Source: Methylotenera sp. (GTDB taxonomy: Bacteria; Pseudomonadota; Gammaproteobacteria; Burkholderiales; Methylophilaceae). Taken from it: 33,624 nt of DNA. The stretch spans positions 1 through 33,624 of the forward strand of contig NZ_JAURYU010000012.1 of NCBI RefSeq assembly GCF_030653755.1. Direction: 5' to 3'. Of this stretch, positions 6,498 through 16,460 are shown piece by piece. The position numbers and the translations under genes were made by a program. The notes beneath the pieces were generated by a model that did no database searches, was not told where the DNA came from, and saw only the letters and a list, made by a program, of their open reading frames with translations. Position 1 is the stretch's first letter. The number at the start of each line of letters is the position of its first letter.

Positions 6498-9400
6498 ATG
6501 CCTGAAGCATTTGATACTGGCCCGTTGTCTTGGGTTAAAGATGAGATTGATCAGTCGCTGAAAAAAGTGCTGGAAAGCTTTAGCGAGGTCAATCAAACTC
6601 CAAGTGAGTTTGCGAACTTAAGATTTACCATCGCACATTTGTACCAAGTGAGCGGCGCACTTGATATGGTGGGTTTGGAAGGATGTAAACGCTATTGTCA
6701 TGAGATGGAAAAGCTTGCTGATAGTTTAGCGAAGCAGTTCATTCCCGTGACTCAAGAGGTAATGGAATCGCTTATTGTAGGGGTTGAGACGCTATCTAAG
6801 TATCTGCAAGATTTGCTTAATGGTATGCCTGATCAGCCAATAAGTCTGTACAAGTCACTCAAGCCTATCGTTGAGGCACAAGGTGAGTCATTGGATGAGA
6901 GTGAGTTATTCTTTCCCGATGTTGATAATAGTGCACCTAAAGACTTGCCAAGCAACCCAATTGAAGAGTCATCCATACCAATTTTTGTATCGGAGCAAAG
7001 AGCTGCTTTTCAAAAGTCTTTGTTAGACTGGTTGCGTACAAAAGATCCTGTAGCATTGGATGGTATGCGTCAAGCGGTGACAAAAGTTCAAGAGGTTCAG
7101 TCTAGAAATGCATCGAAAACGCTATGGTGGACTGCCACTGCATTTACTGATGCACTTGCTCAAGATAAGGTGGCTGAGAATCCAGGCGCTAAAAAGCTTT
7201 GCAGCAAATTAGACCGGCAGTTACGTAATGTAGCGATGGGAGAAGCAAAAGTGCCATCCCGCCTATTACGTGATTTACTTTATTACGTTGCAATAAGCGA
7301 TAGAAGTTCAGAGACAATTTCTGCAGTTAAAAATACGTTTGAACTAGATGCTGCTTTACCTTCAGTTACACAAGCGGTAGCAGCCAGTTCTAATGCAGCC
7401 GAGCAGGCAGCATTGGCACAGTTAGTTGCTGATATTCCGACATTTAAAGATTTATGGGCTAGCATTAGCTCAAGTGATGTAACGACTAGCGCAAACGACT
7501 TAGCGACATTGCTGAATAAGTTAGAACATATTCAGAATACTGTTCAACAGGGTGTTAATCATGAAGACGTTGTGAATTTATTTAATGCAACCCATCAAAC
7601 CATGGCTACTTTGCAGAATGATGTTGCTAAGCTAAATGATGCTGCATTTATTGAAATAGCTGCTTCATTGAATCTGCTAGAGTCAAGTTGTGATAATTAC
7701 CATCAGCTTGATGCTGAAGCTAGCCAAAAAATTACTACACAAATTTCACGCCTAAATGCAGTGATACTGGGCGAAGCTTTAGCGCCAGCACTTGAGGCAT
7801 TTGCTACCACTCAACATGATGCCTCTTTGGTAGAGGCTGTTGCTAAACAGGTGTTGGCTGCATTAACTATTGTAGAAAAAGCGTTGGATACTTTTTTCAG
7901 AAACCCAGAAAGTATCAATGAGCTTGAAGAGGCTGGTAAATCTCTACAACAAGTTTCAGCTGCGTTCGATATGCTAGAAATGCCTGTGCCAAAATCTGTT
8001 GCACAGTTAAGTGCTACTTTTGTGGATCACTTTAGAAGTAGTGATAGTCAAATAAATAAAGACAGTAAAGACATACAATCTGTTTTTGAGTTGATTGCAG
8101 AAAATCTAAGTATGTTAGGTTTGTACGCAGAAGAGCTACCGCATGTTCATGCAGAAGCTGAACATGCGTTAGCTGAGGCATTGCTTCGCTTGGAACAAGC
8201 AGCTGCTTCATTAGAGCTTAATGTTGCTCATGATGCGCTGGAGATTGATCTTTCCGCGATTGATTTAAATCTAAGTGATGATGAAGTTGTAGTGACTTCC
8301 ACTCCGCCTGCTATCGTTCCAGTAGCTGAAGTCGGGCTTTTGGTTGACGAAGTGATTGATCAAGCGTTTGATCCTGAATTACAAGATATTTTCTTAGCCG
8401 AGGCTGAGGAGGTGCTTGCGTCACTGGCTCAAAATCTACAAGCCTTGCGCGTTAATGCTACAGATAGTGATGCTTTTGTTGAGGTGCGAAGAGCCTACCA
8501 TACATTGAAAGGTAGTGGCCGTACTGTTGGGTTGCTAGGCATGGGTGAAGTGGCTTGGGCTGTAGAAAATCTACTTAATATTGTCTTAGATCGTAAAACT
8601 TTTCCTACACCTGCAATTTTAGCTTTTGTTGAAAAAGTGAGTGCTGAGTTTGCAACTTGGGTAGCCTTGTTGCAGCAACACCAAAAGGTCAGTTTAACGC
8701 CAGGTCCATTTCAGCAACAAGCAACTGAGTTAGCATTAGAGCTTGAGCAATCGTTAGCAACCGCTCAGCCTAAAGTGCAAAAAGAAGAAGTGTTAATTGG
8801 CGGCACACGTAAATTAAGTAAAGCTTTCTTTAATATATTTTTGGGTGAAGCACAGCAGCACTTGCAAACGCTTGTTGATGCGCAAGCGATGTTGGTGGTG
8901 GATTCTTCCGATTTGCCAACACCAGAGAGTTGTCGTGCAGCGCACACGTTGGGTAGCAATGCATTAACAGCAGGCTTTAAGGCAATTGGTGACTTAGCAA
9001 GAGCCTTGGAGCATTGGTTAGATGAACATCATAGTATCTGGACGTCACAACACATCACGCTCTATGGTAGCGTGGTTAAAGCATTGTCCGATGGCTTGGA
9101 AAAAGCTAAAGCATTAAAAACCCCTAGGTCTTCACGTGCTTTGATTGTTGCGTTGAGCGAATCAACTGCCGCTATGCAAGCTTCTGCAGCACAGTTGGCA
9201 GAAGCTGCAGTCTTAGAAGTGGAAAAAGCAGAGAGTTCTAAGAAAAAATCAAAACCAAGGCCTAAAACAAAAGTAAGCCAAATAGAGCCGATTGTTAATG
9301 AACAAAGTATTACAGATCCGATTGAGATATTAGCTGAGGTTCCAGTAGGGGAGGATACCTTACTAGCAGCAGAGCAGGCTTTGCAGCGTAAAGATGCAAT

Positions 9401-11585
9401 CGTCAATGAAGAGTTGCTCGCACTATTTATTGAAGAAGCGCGTGAGTTAATTCCGCAAATTGGCAAAGACTTAAGAGGCTGGCGTACCAATCCAAAAGAA
9501 GCTGAATATCCTGATTCATTACAACGTGCGTTACATACCTTAAAAGGTAGTGCTCGTATGGCGGGGCAGGCGGTGATTGGTGATAGCGTACATGGGATGG
9601 AAGACCATGTGATTCGCGCATTGAGGCACCAAGTGACGTCCGATGATTTCGATGCAATGTTTCTTGAGTTCGACCGCATTGGCTATATGTTAGAGGATGT
9701 TATCGGTGAAATGGGCATGGCTAAAGGCTTAACATCTCAAGCAAAAACGGCCACACCGAAAACTACAAGACAGAGCGAGCGTAAAACGCAGTTCTTACGT
9801 ATGCGCGCTGATGTGTTAGATAGACTGATTAATGAGGCTGGTGAGGTTTCTATCATGCGCTCTCGCATGGATAGGGAAATGCAAAACTTCAAGCAGTCAT
9901 CCACTGATTTGACTGATAGTATTAGCAGGTTGCGTAGCTATCTGCGCGAGTTGGAAATTGAAGCAGAAACCCAGTTGCAATCCCGTATGAGTTTGTTGCA
10001 AGAGGCAAATGAGACATTTGACCCACTAGAGTTTGACCGATTTACACGACTGCAAGAGCTTACCCGCATGATGGCCGAGAGTGTGAACGACGTGGCGACC
10101 ATTCAACATGGTTTGTTACTAAATCTTGATCAGACCGATGCTGCATTACAGCAACAAAACCGCATGAACCGTGAGTTGCAACAAGGTTTGATGAGCGTAC
10201 GTATGTTGCCATTTTCAACTATCTCTGAGCGTTTGCAGCGTATCGTACGCCAAACTGCTAGAGAGTTGAATAAGCGCGTCGAAATGACCATTGAAGGTGA
10301 AGCTATTGAGCTTGATCGAGGAGTGTTGGACAAAATGGGTGCACCTCTAGAGCATCTGTTACGTAACGCAGTTGCACATGGGCTAGAGTCAGCCGCTGAG
10401 CGCGTAAAGTTAGGAAAATCTGAAGTGGGGCACATCAAGCTGAAAGTCAGCTTGGAAAATGACGAAATTACACTGGTGATCACAGACGACGGTGCGGGTG
10501 TTAATTTAGCTAAAGTTAAACAAAAGGCGATTGAAAAAGGTTTGTTTAGTGCTGATCAGGAAGTGTCTGACCAAGCCTTGATGACCATTATTTTTGAGCC
10601 AGGCTTTTCTACCGCGGATAACGTCTCACAAATCGCTGGACGTGGAGTTGGCTTGGATGCAGTGCGTAGCGATATTGCTGCATTGGGTGGGCGTATTGAT
10701 GTAAGTAATGCATCTGGCTTAGGTGCCATGTTTAATATTTACTTGCCTGTCACGCTCTCAGTTGCACAAGTGGTACTTGCCCGCGTAGGTAACCAAACTT
10801 ATGCGATTCCATCTGTAATGGTTGAGCAGGTGCAAAAACTTAAAACCATAGATTTAAGCGATGCTTATCATGCAAACAAGATTACTTGGGCTGACAGAGA
10901 ATACCCATTACATTTCTTGTCAAAACTAGTTGGTGATGTTGATCACATAGCGCAAGCGCATACTTATACCCCTGTTGTTTTACTGCGCAGCGGTGCTTAC
11001 CGCACGGCGTTACATGTAGATGAGTTGATTGGTAACCAAGAGGTGGTGATGAAGCCTATGGGAACCCAGTTGGCGCATGTGCCAGGCATGATCGGTGCGA
11101 CGGTGATGGGCGATGGTGCCATTATTTTGGTGATTAACCCAGTATTGCTGGCAAATAGAGAGGCGTTATCTAGCGGTGCAATTAAGGTCACCAATGTGGC
11201 GCCAGTGGTTGAGCAGTTGAAGAAAGTGGCCTTGGTTGTTGATGACTCTCTCACCATGCGTAAAGTACTTTCACGCGTGCTGGAGCGTGATGGGTTTGAG
11301 GTAGTAACCGCCAATGATGGTATGGATGCGATTCAGAAATTGCAGCAAATATCTCCTGCAATTATTTTGACCGATATAGAAATGCCGCGTATGGATGGTT
11401 TTGAGTTCTCTCGCTATGTAAGAGATAACATACAGACAGCTGGTATACCGCTCATTATCATTAGTTCGCGTACGGCGGAGAAGCATCGTAATGTGGCAAC
11501 AGAAATTGGCGTTAATGCTTTCTTAGGTAAACCCGTACAGGATGAAGTGCTGATTGAGCAAGTTCATGCCTTACTCAATCATTAG
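6498..11585 (+). CDS. chpA: hybrid chemotaxis histidine kinase ChpA (PilL)
   Basis: A 1695-residue CheA-type kinase that should phosphorylate PilG and PilH. The N-terminal half is FimL/ChpA-like with a phosphotransfer-type box at H47 (AHLYQVSGAL). Three further Hpt boxes lie at H668 (HTLKGSGR), H816 (HTLGSNAL, lacking the usual lysine-glycine) and H1013 (HTLKGSAR). A lysine-rich linker near 910-930 separates the last two. Then come the dimerisation helices from about 1095, the ATPase domain with its N box near 1285-1300 (LRNAVAHGLES), DDGAGV and GRGVGLDAV, a CheW domain at about 1410-1545, and a C-terminal receiver with acceptor D1626. It is the last gene of the operon and is followed by a strong terminator. 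Confidence 0.95.
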   Translation: MPEAFDTGPLSWVKDEIDQSLKKVLESFSEVNQTPSEFANLRFTIAHLYQVSGALDMVGLEGCKRYCHEMEKLADSLAKQFIPVTQEVMESLIVGVETLSKYLQDLLNGMPDQPISLYKSLKPIVEAQGESLDESELFFPDVDNSAPKDLPSNPIEESSIPIFVSEQRAAFQKSLLDWLRTKDPVALDGMRQAVTKVQEVQSRNASKTLWWTATAFTDALAQDKVAENPGAKKLCSKLDRQLRNVAMGEAKVPSRLLRDLLYYVAISDRSSETISAVKNTFELDAALPSVTQAVAASSNAAEQAALAQLVADIPTFKDLWASISSSDVTTSANDLATLLNKLEHIQNTVQQGVNHEDVVNLFNATHQTMATLQNDVAKLNDAAFIEIAASLNLLESSCDNYHQLDAEASQKITTQISRLNAVILGEALAPALEAFATTQHDASLVEAVAKQVLAALTIVEKALDTFFRNPESINELEEAGKSLQQVSAAFDMLEMPVPKSVAQLSATFVDHFRSSDSQINKDSKDIQSVFELIAENLSMLGLYAEELPHVHAEAEHALAEALLRLEQAAASLELNVAHDALEIDLSAIDLNLSDDEVVVTSTPPAIVPVAEVGLLVDEVIDQAFDPELQDIFLAEAEEVLASLAQNLQALRVNATDSDAFVEVRRAYHTLKGSGRTVGLLGMGEVAWAVENLLNIVLDRKTFPTPAILAFVEKVSAEFATWVALLQQHQKVSLTPGPFQQQATELALELEQSLATAQPKVQKEEVLIGGTRKLSKAFFNIFLGEAQQHLQTLVDAQAMLVVDSSDLPTPESCRAAHTLGSNALTAGFKAIGDLARALEHWLDEHHSIWTSQHITLYGSVVKALSDGLEKAKALKTPRSSRALIVALSESTAAMQASAAQLAEAAVLEVEKAESSKKKSKPRPKTKVSQIEPIVNEQSITDPIEILAEVPVGEDTLLAAEQALQRKDAIVNEELLALFIEEARELIPQIGKDLRGWRTNPKEAEYPDSLQRALHTLKGSARMAGQAVIGDSVHGMEDHVIRALRHQVTSDDFDAMFLEFDRIGYMLEDVIGEMGMAKGLTSQAKTATPKTTRQSERKTQFLRMRADVLDRLINEAGEVSIMRSRMDREMQNFKQSSTDLTDSISRLRSYLRELEIEAETQLQSRMSLLQEANETFDPLEFDRFTRLQELTRMMAESVNDVATIQHGLLLNLDQTDAALQQQNRMNRELQQGLMSVRMLPFSTISERLQRIVRQTARELNKRVEMTIEGEAIELDRGVLDKMGAPLEHLLRNAVAHGLESAAERVKLGKSEVGHIKLKVSLENDEITLVITDDGAGVNLAKVKQKAIEKGLFSADQEVSDQALMTIIFEPGFSTADNVSQIAGRGVGLDAVRSDIAALGGRIDVSNASGLGAMFNIYLPVTLSVAQVVLARVGNQTYAIPSVMVEQVQKLKTIDLSDAYHANKITWADREYPLHFLSKLVGDVDHIAQAHTYTPVVLLRSGAYRTALHVDELIGNQEVVMKPMGTQLAHVPGMIGATVMGDGAIILVINPVLLANREALSSGAIKVTNVAPVVEQLKKVALVVDDSLTMRKVLSRVLERDGFEVVTANDGMDAIQKLQQISPAIILTDIEMPRMDGFEFSRYVRDNIQTAGIPLIIISSRTAEKHRNVATEIGVNAFLGKPVQDEVLIEQVHALLNH

Positions 11586-11649
11586 CGCTTTAACCTAGTT
11601 TCATTGTTGGTCTTATAGATTGCAAGCGCGAGTAGTTTACAAGCGTTAG

Positions 11650-11689
11650 CATAGGTGAATATTTATTTCACCTATGTTTTGTTTGTTTT
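11650..11689 (+). terminator. terminator of the pil-chp operon
   Basis: CATAGGTGAA and TTCACCTATG form a perfect 10-bp stem with a 7-nt loop, followed by a T-rich run to 11689. It ends the pilG-chpA operon, so no pilK, chpB or chpC gene can be cotranscribed here. Confidence 0.9.
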
Positions 11690-11840
11690 ACTGAGCGTGT
11701 TTTGCTGTGATGGCTACTTCAGTAATGATTAAAAACTATATTTTGGCAAGCACTAAATCTGAAGTTTTGCACAATTTATTTATCGTTTTAAGTGCCTACT
11801 TTGCTTACAACGATACCCATCAATAAGGTAAAATTGCCTT

Positions 11841-14800
11841 ATGCTACAAACGACACCAAGCCCTTCAGTTTCTCCTAGTTTTGTCCATTTGCGTTGCCAC
11901 AGCGAGTACTCTATTGTTGATGGCATTGTGCGAATAGACGACTACGTCAAACAGGCGGTGAGTGACCAAATGCCCGCACTTGCATTGACAGATTTAAGCA
12001 ATTTGTTCGGTGCAATTAAGTTCTATAAAGCCGCTCGTGGTAAGGGTGTTAAGCCTATTGTCGGCTGTGATATATGGCTAGAAAATGCTGATAACCGAGA
12101 GCAGCCTTCGCGTTTGTTGCTGCTGTGTCAGTCACATGCGGGATACTTAACGTTGTGCCATTTGTTAAGTCGTGCTTATTTAACCAATCAGTATCGTGGT
12201 CGTGCGGAATTTAAGCGCGATTGGTTTGTTGAGGCTGGAACTGAAGGCTTGCTACTATTGTCTGGCGGCCTTGCTGGTGATGTAGGCCAAGCCTGCACAC
12301 AGGGTAATTTAGGCTTAGCTAAAAAACTTGCGAATCAGTGGCAAGCGTTATTTCCAGAACGTTTTTATTTAGAAGTGCAACGCATCGCGACTGATGCAAA
12401 TAAGGCAAGTGAAGAACAATATATTCAGCATGTTCGTCACATTGCACACGAGCTAAGCTTGCCAATCGTCGCTACGCATCCCATTCAGTTTACTACCCCA
12501 GATGATTATCGTGCACATGAGGCTAGAACCTGTATTGCAGAAGGCTATGTGCTTGCAGATAAAAGACGCCCGCAAAACTTTACTACTGAGCAATATTTTA
12601 AAACACAGGCTGATATTGCAGTACTTTTTGCAGATATGCCGGAGGCTCTTACCAATAGTGTGGAAATTGCGAAGCGTTGCAATTTAAACCTTACATTAGG
12701 CAAAAACTACTTGCCACAGTTTCCTACCCCTAATAATGTGAGTCTGAATGATTACTTGATTTCAGAAGCACGTTTAGGGTTGGCAAAAAGATTGGAAGTG
12801 CTATTCCCAGATGAACAGATTCGCATCAGCAAACAAGATGCTTATGCGGCCCGATTAGATTTTGAAACTAATGTGATTAACCAGATGGGCTTTGCTGGTT
12901 ATTTCTTAATTGTGGCCGATTTTATTAACTGGGCTAAAAATAATGGCGTACCAGTCGGGCCAGGGCGAGGCTCAGGTGCAGGCTCTGTTGTTGCGTACAG
13001 CCTAGGTATTACTGACCTCGATCCATTGGAATATAACTTACTGTTCGAGCGCTTCTTAAACCCAGACCGTGTTTCTATGCCTGACTTCGATATCGACTTC
13101 TGTCAGGAAGGGCGCGATCGTGTGATTGATTATGTGAAGCAGAAATATGGGATTGATGCTGTTTCACAGATCGCCACCTTCGGTACCATGGCGGCAAAGG
13201 CCGTGATTCGCGATGTTGGGCGTGTGTTAGATTTGCCGTTTAATTTTGTGGATGGCATCGCAAAACTAATCCCGCTTGAGCTTGGTATTACGTTGTCAGA
13301 CGCTTTAGAAAAAGAACCGCAATTAGCAGAGCGTCGTGAGCGCGAAGAGGAAGTCAAAGAGCTCTTGGAGCTTGCTTTAAGGCTAGAAGGCTTAGTACGT
13401 AATGTCGGTATGCATGCAGGCGGTGTGTTGATTTCCCCCAGTAAGATTGCTGATTTTTCACCTGTGTATTGTCAGCCTGACGGTGCAAGCTTGGTTAGCC
13501 AGTATGATAAAGATGACGTTGAGGCAGTCGGGCTGGTGAAGTTCGACTTTTTGGGTTTACGTACACTGACGATCCTAGACATGGCCTTAGTCAATGCCAA
13601 TAAGCAACGTGCAGAAAGTAACTTGCCACCATTATCTTTTGAAACTTTGCCCATCAATGACAAACCAACGTTTCAGCTATTAAAAACTGCCAATACCACA
13701 GCCGTATTCCAGCTAGAGTCGCGCGGCATGAAAGACATGCTTAAGCAGGCGATGCCAGACTGCTTTGAAGACATTATTGCTTTGGTGGCCTTGTATCGAC
13801 CTGGTCCGATGGATTTGATTCCAGATTACTGTCGTCGTAAACATGGTAAGCAACGTGTTGAATATCCACATCCATTGACTGAACCGATTTTAAAAGAAAC
13901 CTATGGGATTGCTGTTTACCAAGAGCAGGTGATGCAGATTGCGCAGGTTGTCGCGGGCTATAGTCTAGGCGGTGCTGACTTGCTACGTCGTGCGATGGGT
14001 AAGAAGAAAAAAGAAGAGATGGATGCCCAGCGTAAGATTTTTACTGAGGGTGCGACCAAAAACAACATGACTGAGCAACAGGCCAGTGATTTGTTTGACT
14101 TGCTTGAAAAGTTTGCAGGGTATGGTTTTAATAAGTCTCATGCTGCAGCCTATGCGCTCGTCGCTTACCATACGGCTTTTCTTAAAACACATTACCCAGC
14201 AGCGTTCTTGGCAGCGACGATGTCTGCTGATATGAACAACACAGACAGTGTGCATATCTTTTATGATGATTGTGCGCCAAATCAGGTTGAGGTGTTGCCC
14301 CCTGACGTGAACGAAAGTGAGTTCAAATTTAAGCCAGTGAGTAAGAAGCAAGTCTTATATGGTTTAGGTGCGATTAAAGGTACAGGTTCAGCCGCGATTG
14401 ATGTGATTCTGGAAGCGCGTAGAAAAGATGGCCCATTTACAAGCTTGTTTGATTTTTGCGGTCGTTTAGATTTACGTAAAGTGAATAGGCGCGTGATTGA
14501 ATCACTGATTAGGGCTGGCGCGTTTGATAAGCTTGAGCCTAATCGGCATGCTTTATTAGCAGGCGTAGCGTTGGCGATTAGTGCTGCCGAGCAAACGAAT
14601 GCTAATAGTAATCAGAATAGTTTGTTTGGTGAGGCATCTGACCAATCTGTACATGTATTACCTAGCGTTTCACCATGGCCCGAGCAACAGCGCTTGCAGG
14701 AAGAAAAGGCAGCGCTTGGCTTTTATTTTAGCGGCCATCCTTATTGGTCATATCAGAAAGATTTAAGCCAGTTTATCAGTACAACGTTGGCAAATTTAGC

Positions 14801-15323
14801 GCCTAAAGACCAGCCACAGCTATTAGCTGGGATTGTTTCAGGTGTGCGTAACCGTATGACTGCGCGCGGTAAAATGGCAATCGTTGGCTTGGATGATGGC
14901 ACCACCAGAATTGAAGTGGTGGTAGGCAATGATTTGTTGAATCAGTCGCAACAATTATTAAAAGATGACCAATTGGTGATTGTAGAAGGCCGTGTTAGCC
15001 ACGATGAGTTTTCTGGCGGTGTGCGTGTGAATGCCCGAAAGCTATATGATCTTTCTGCATTAAGAAATAATCGTGCTAGTTTTTTGAAAATCATGTGTAA
15101 TGGTCAATCCGATGCACTTAAATTAAAGACATTATTAAAGCCTTATTGTGTGAGTGCCTCAGATGAATATCGCGGGTGCCCAATTAAAATTGAATATCAT
15201 AATCAAACCAGTAAAGTTGAACTCATGCTGGGTAATGATTGGCGAGTGGATTTGCATGATGAATTGATTGCGAGTTTAACCGAATGGTTGAGTAAGAATA
15301 ACGTAAAAATCCTATATAATTAG
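11841..15323 (+). CDS. dnaE: DNA polymerase III alpha subunit
   Basis: A 1160-residue replicative polymerase of the DnaE1 type, the catalytic subunit of the main replisome. The N-terminal PHP domain begins at FVHLRCHSEYS. The polymerase motif GPGRGSGAGS is followed by PDFDIDF with catalytic aspartates at about D417 and D419, and the third is D569 in VKFDFLGLRT. An internal sliding-clamp binding motif QNSLF lies at 925-929, and an OB fold near the C-terminus (AGIVSGVRNRMTARGK). Length matches the family. The ATG sits only 12 bp after TAAGG with no good ribosome site at normal distance, but no other start keeps the PHP domain. It has its own promoter region after the pil-chp terminator. Confidence 0.98.
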   Translation: MLQTTPSPSVSPSFVHLRCHSEYSIVDGIVRIDDYVKQAVSDQMPALALTDLSNLFGAIKFYKAARGKGVKPIVGCDIWLENADNREQPSRLLLLCQSHAGYLTLCHLLSRAYLTNQYRGRAEFKRDWFVEAGTEGLLLLSGGLAGDVGQACTQGNLGLAKKLANQWQALFPERFYLEVQRIATDANKASEEQYIQHVRHIAHELSLPIVATHPIQFTTPDDYRAHEARTCIAEGYVLADKRRPQNFTTEQYFKTQADIAVLFADMPEALTNSVEIAKRCNLNLTLGKNYLPQFPTPNNVSLNDYLISEARLGLAKRLEVLFPDEQIRISKQDAYAARLDFETNVINQMGFAGYFLIVADFINWAKNNGVPVGPGRGSGAGSVVAYSLGITDLDPLEYNLLFERFLNPDRVSMPDFDIDFCQEGRDRVIDYVKQKYGIDAVSQIATFGTMAAKAVIRDVGRVLDLPFNFVDGIAKLIPLELGITLSDALEKEPQLAERREREEEVKELLELALRLEGLVRNVGMHAGGVLISPSKIADFSPVYCQPDGASLVSQYDKDDVEAVGLVKFDFLGLRTLTILDMALVNANKQRAESNLPPLSFETLPINDKPTFQLLKTANTTAVFQLESRGMKDMLKQAMPDCFEDIIALVALYRPGPMDLIPDYCRRKHGKQRVEYPHPLTEPILKETYGIAVYQEQVMQIAQVVAGYSLGGADLLRRAMGKKKKEEMDAQRKIFTEGATKNNMTEQQASDLFDLLEKFAGYGFNKSHAAAYALVAYHTAFLKTHYPAAFLAATMSADMNNTDSVHIFYDDCAPNQVEVLPPDVNESEFKFKPVSKKQVLYGLGAIKGTGSAAIDVILEARRKDGPFTSLFDFCGRLDLRKVNRRVIESLIRAGAFDKLEPNRHALLAGVALAISAAEQTNANSNQNSLFGEASDQSVHVLPSVSPWPEQQRLQEEKAALGFYFSGHPYWSYQKDLSQFISTTLANLAPKDQPQLLAGIVSGVRNRMTARGKMAIVGLDDGTTRIEVVVGNDLLNQSQQLLKDDQLVIVEGRVSHDEFSGGVRVNARKLYDLSALRNNRASFLKIMCNGQSDALKLKTLLKPYCVSASDEYRGCPIKIEYHNQTSKVELMLGNDWRVDLHDELIASLTEWLSKNNVKILYN

Positions 15324-15488
15324 CGCATTGTGGATATGGCGATATTAGTGGTCTGAAAGCCACTTAAATTTAACGGGTTTATGCAAACTTAGCGTTTCTT
15401 TAATGAGTCTGTTAGCCAATGCAGATGTACACCTAGCAACAAGAATAGGCATTATAGAATCAGATAATTCGAGACAAAATATAACGAT

Positions 15489-16460
15489 ATGAAAATTACT
15501 TATTTAGATTTTGAACAGCCAATCGCTCAATTAGAAGCGAAAATTGAGAGCCTGCGTTCATCACATGATGACCACGATAACTTGGATATCTCAAAAGAAT
15601 TGATAGCATTAGAAAAGAAAAATAAGAAGCTGTCTGAAGATATTTATGGCAACTTAACTGCTTGGCAAATCTCTCAGTTGGCGCGTCACCCACAACGCCC
15701 ATATACATTAGATTATATTCAAGCTTTATTTACAGATTTTGAAGAGTTGCATGGCGACCGCGCATTCTCTGACGACCCCGCGATTGTGGGTGGTATTGCT
15801 AGATTTGAAGGCCAGCCTGTGATGGTGATTGGTCATCAAAAAGGCCGTGATATTAAAGAGCGTCAATATCGTAATTTTGGTATGCCACGCCCTGAAGGCT
15901 ACCGTAAGGCTTTGCGTTTATTCCGCTTGGCCGAAAAGTTTAATATACCAATTATTACACTGATTGATACCCCAGGCGCGTATCCTGGCATTGGTGCAGA
16001 AGAGCGCGGGCAGTCTGAGGCAATTGCACGTAACTTGTATGTGATGGCTGAGCTTAAAACACCTATTATCGGTGTGATTATTGGTGAAGGTGGTTCTGGT
16101 GGTGCTTTAGCCTTGGGCGTTGTTGATCAGTTACTCATGTTGCAATATGGTACTTACTCAGTGATTTCACCAGAAGGCTGTGCTTCTATTTTATACAAGA
16201 GTGCAGACAAAGCTTCTATCGCCGCTGAAGCGCTTGCAATTACTGCGGATAAGTTGAAAGCATTGGGCTTGGTCGATAAAATAGTACCTGAGCCGATGGG
16301 CGGTGCGCATCGGGCACCAGAAGAAATGATGGCGTCATTAAGAGCAGCGCTAAAAGAAGAGTTGACTCGCTATAAGTCTAAATCAATTAAAACATTATTG
16401 GTGAGCCGTTATGAGCGCTTAATGAGCTATGGTAAATTCAAAGAAGTTGCCGAAAAGTAA
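15489..16460 (+). CDS. accA: acetyl-CoA carboxylase carboxyltransferase subunit alpha
   Basis: A 323-residue AccA, which with AccD transfers the carboxyl group from biotin to acetyl-CoA to make malonyl-CoA for fatty acid synthesis. Seen in the sequence are the N-terminal coiled helix region (residues 1-55), the family signature [22 protein letters not shown] (159-167) and the glycine-rich oxyanion-hole stretch GEGGSGGA (199-206). Length agrees with the usual 315-325. A 165-bp gap from dnaE contains only a weak hairpin and no convincing promoter. The 3' end overlaps tilS by 32 bp. Confidence 0.98.
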   Translation: MKITYLDFEQPIAQLEAKIESLRSSHDDHDNLDISKELIALEKKNKKLSEDIYGNLTAWQISQLARHPQRPYTLDYIQALFTDFEELHGDRAFSDDPAIVGGIARFEGQPVMVIGHQKGRDIKERQYRNFGMPRPEGYRKALRLFRLAEKFNIPIITLIDTPGAYPGIGAEERGQSEAIARNLYVMAELKTPIIGVIIGEGGSGGALALGVVDQLLMLQYGTYSVISPEGCASILYKSADKASIAAEALAITADKLKALGLVDKIVPEPMGGAHRAPEEMMASLRAALKEELTRYKSKSIKTLLVSRYERLMSYGKFKEVAEK

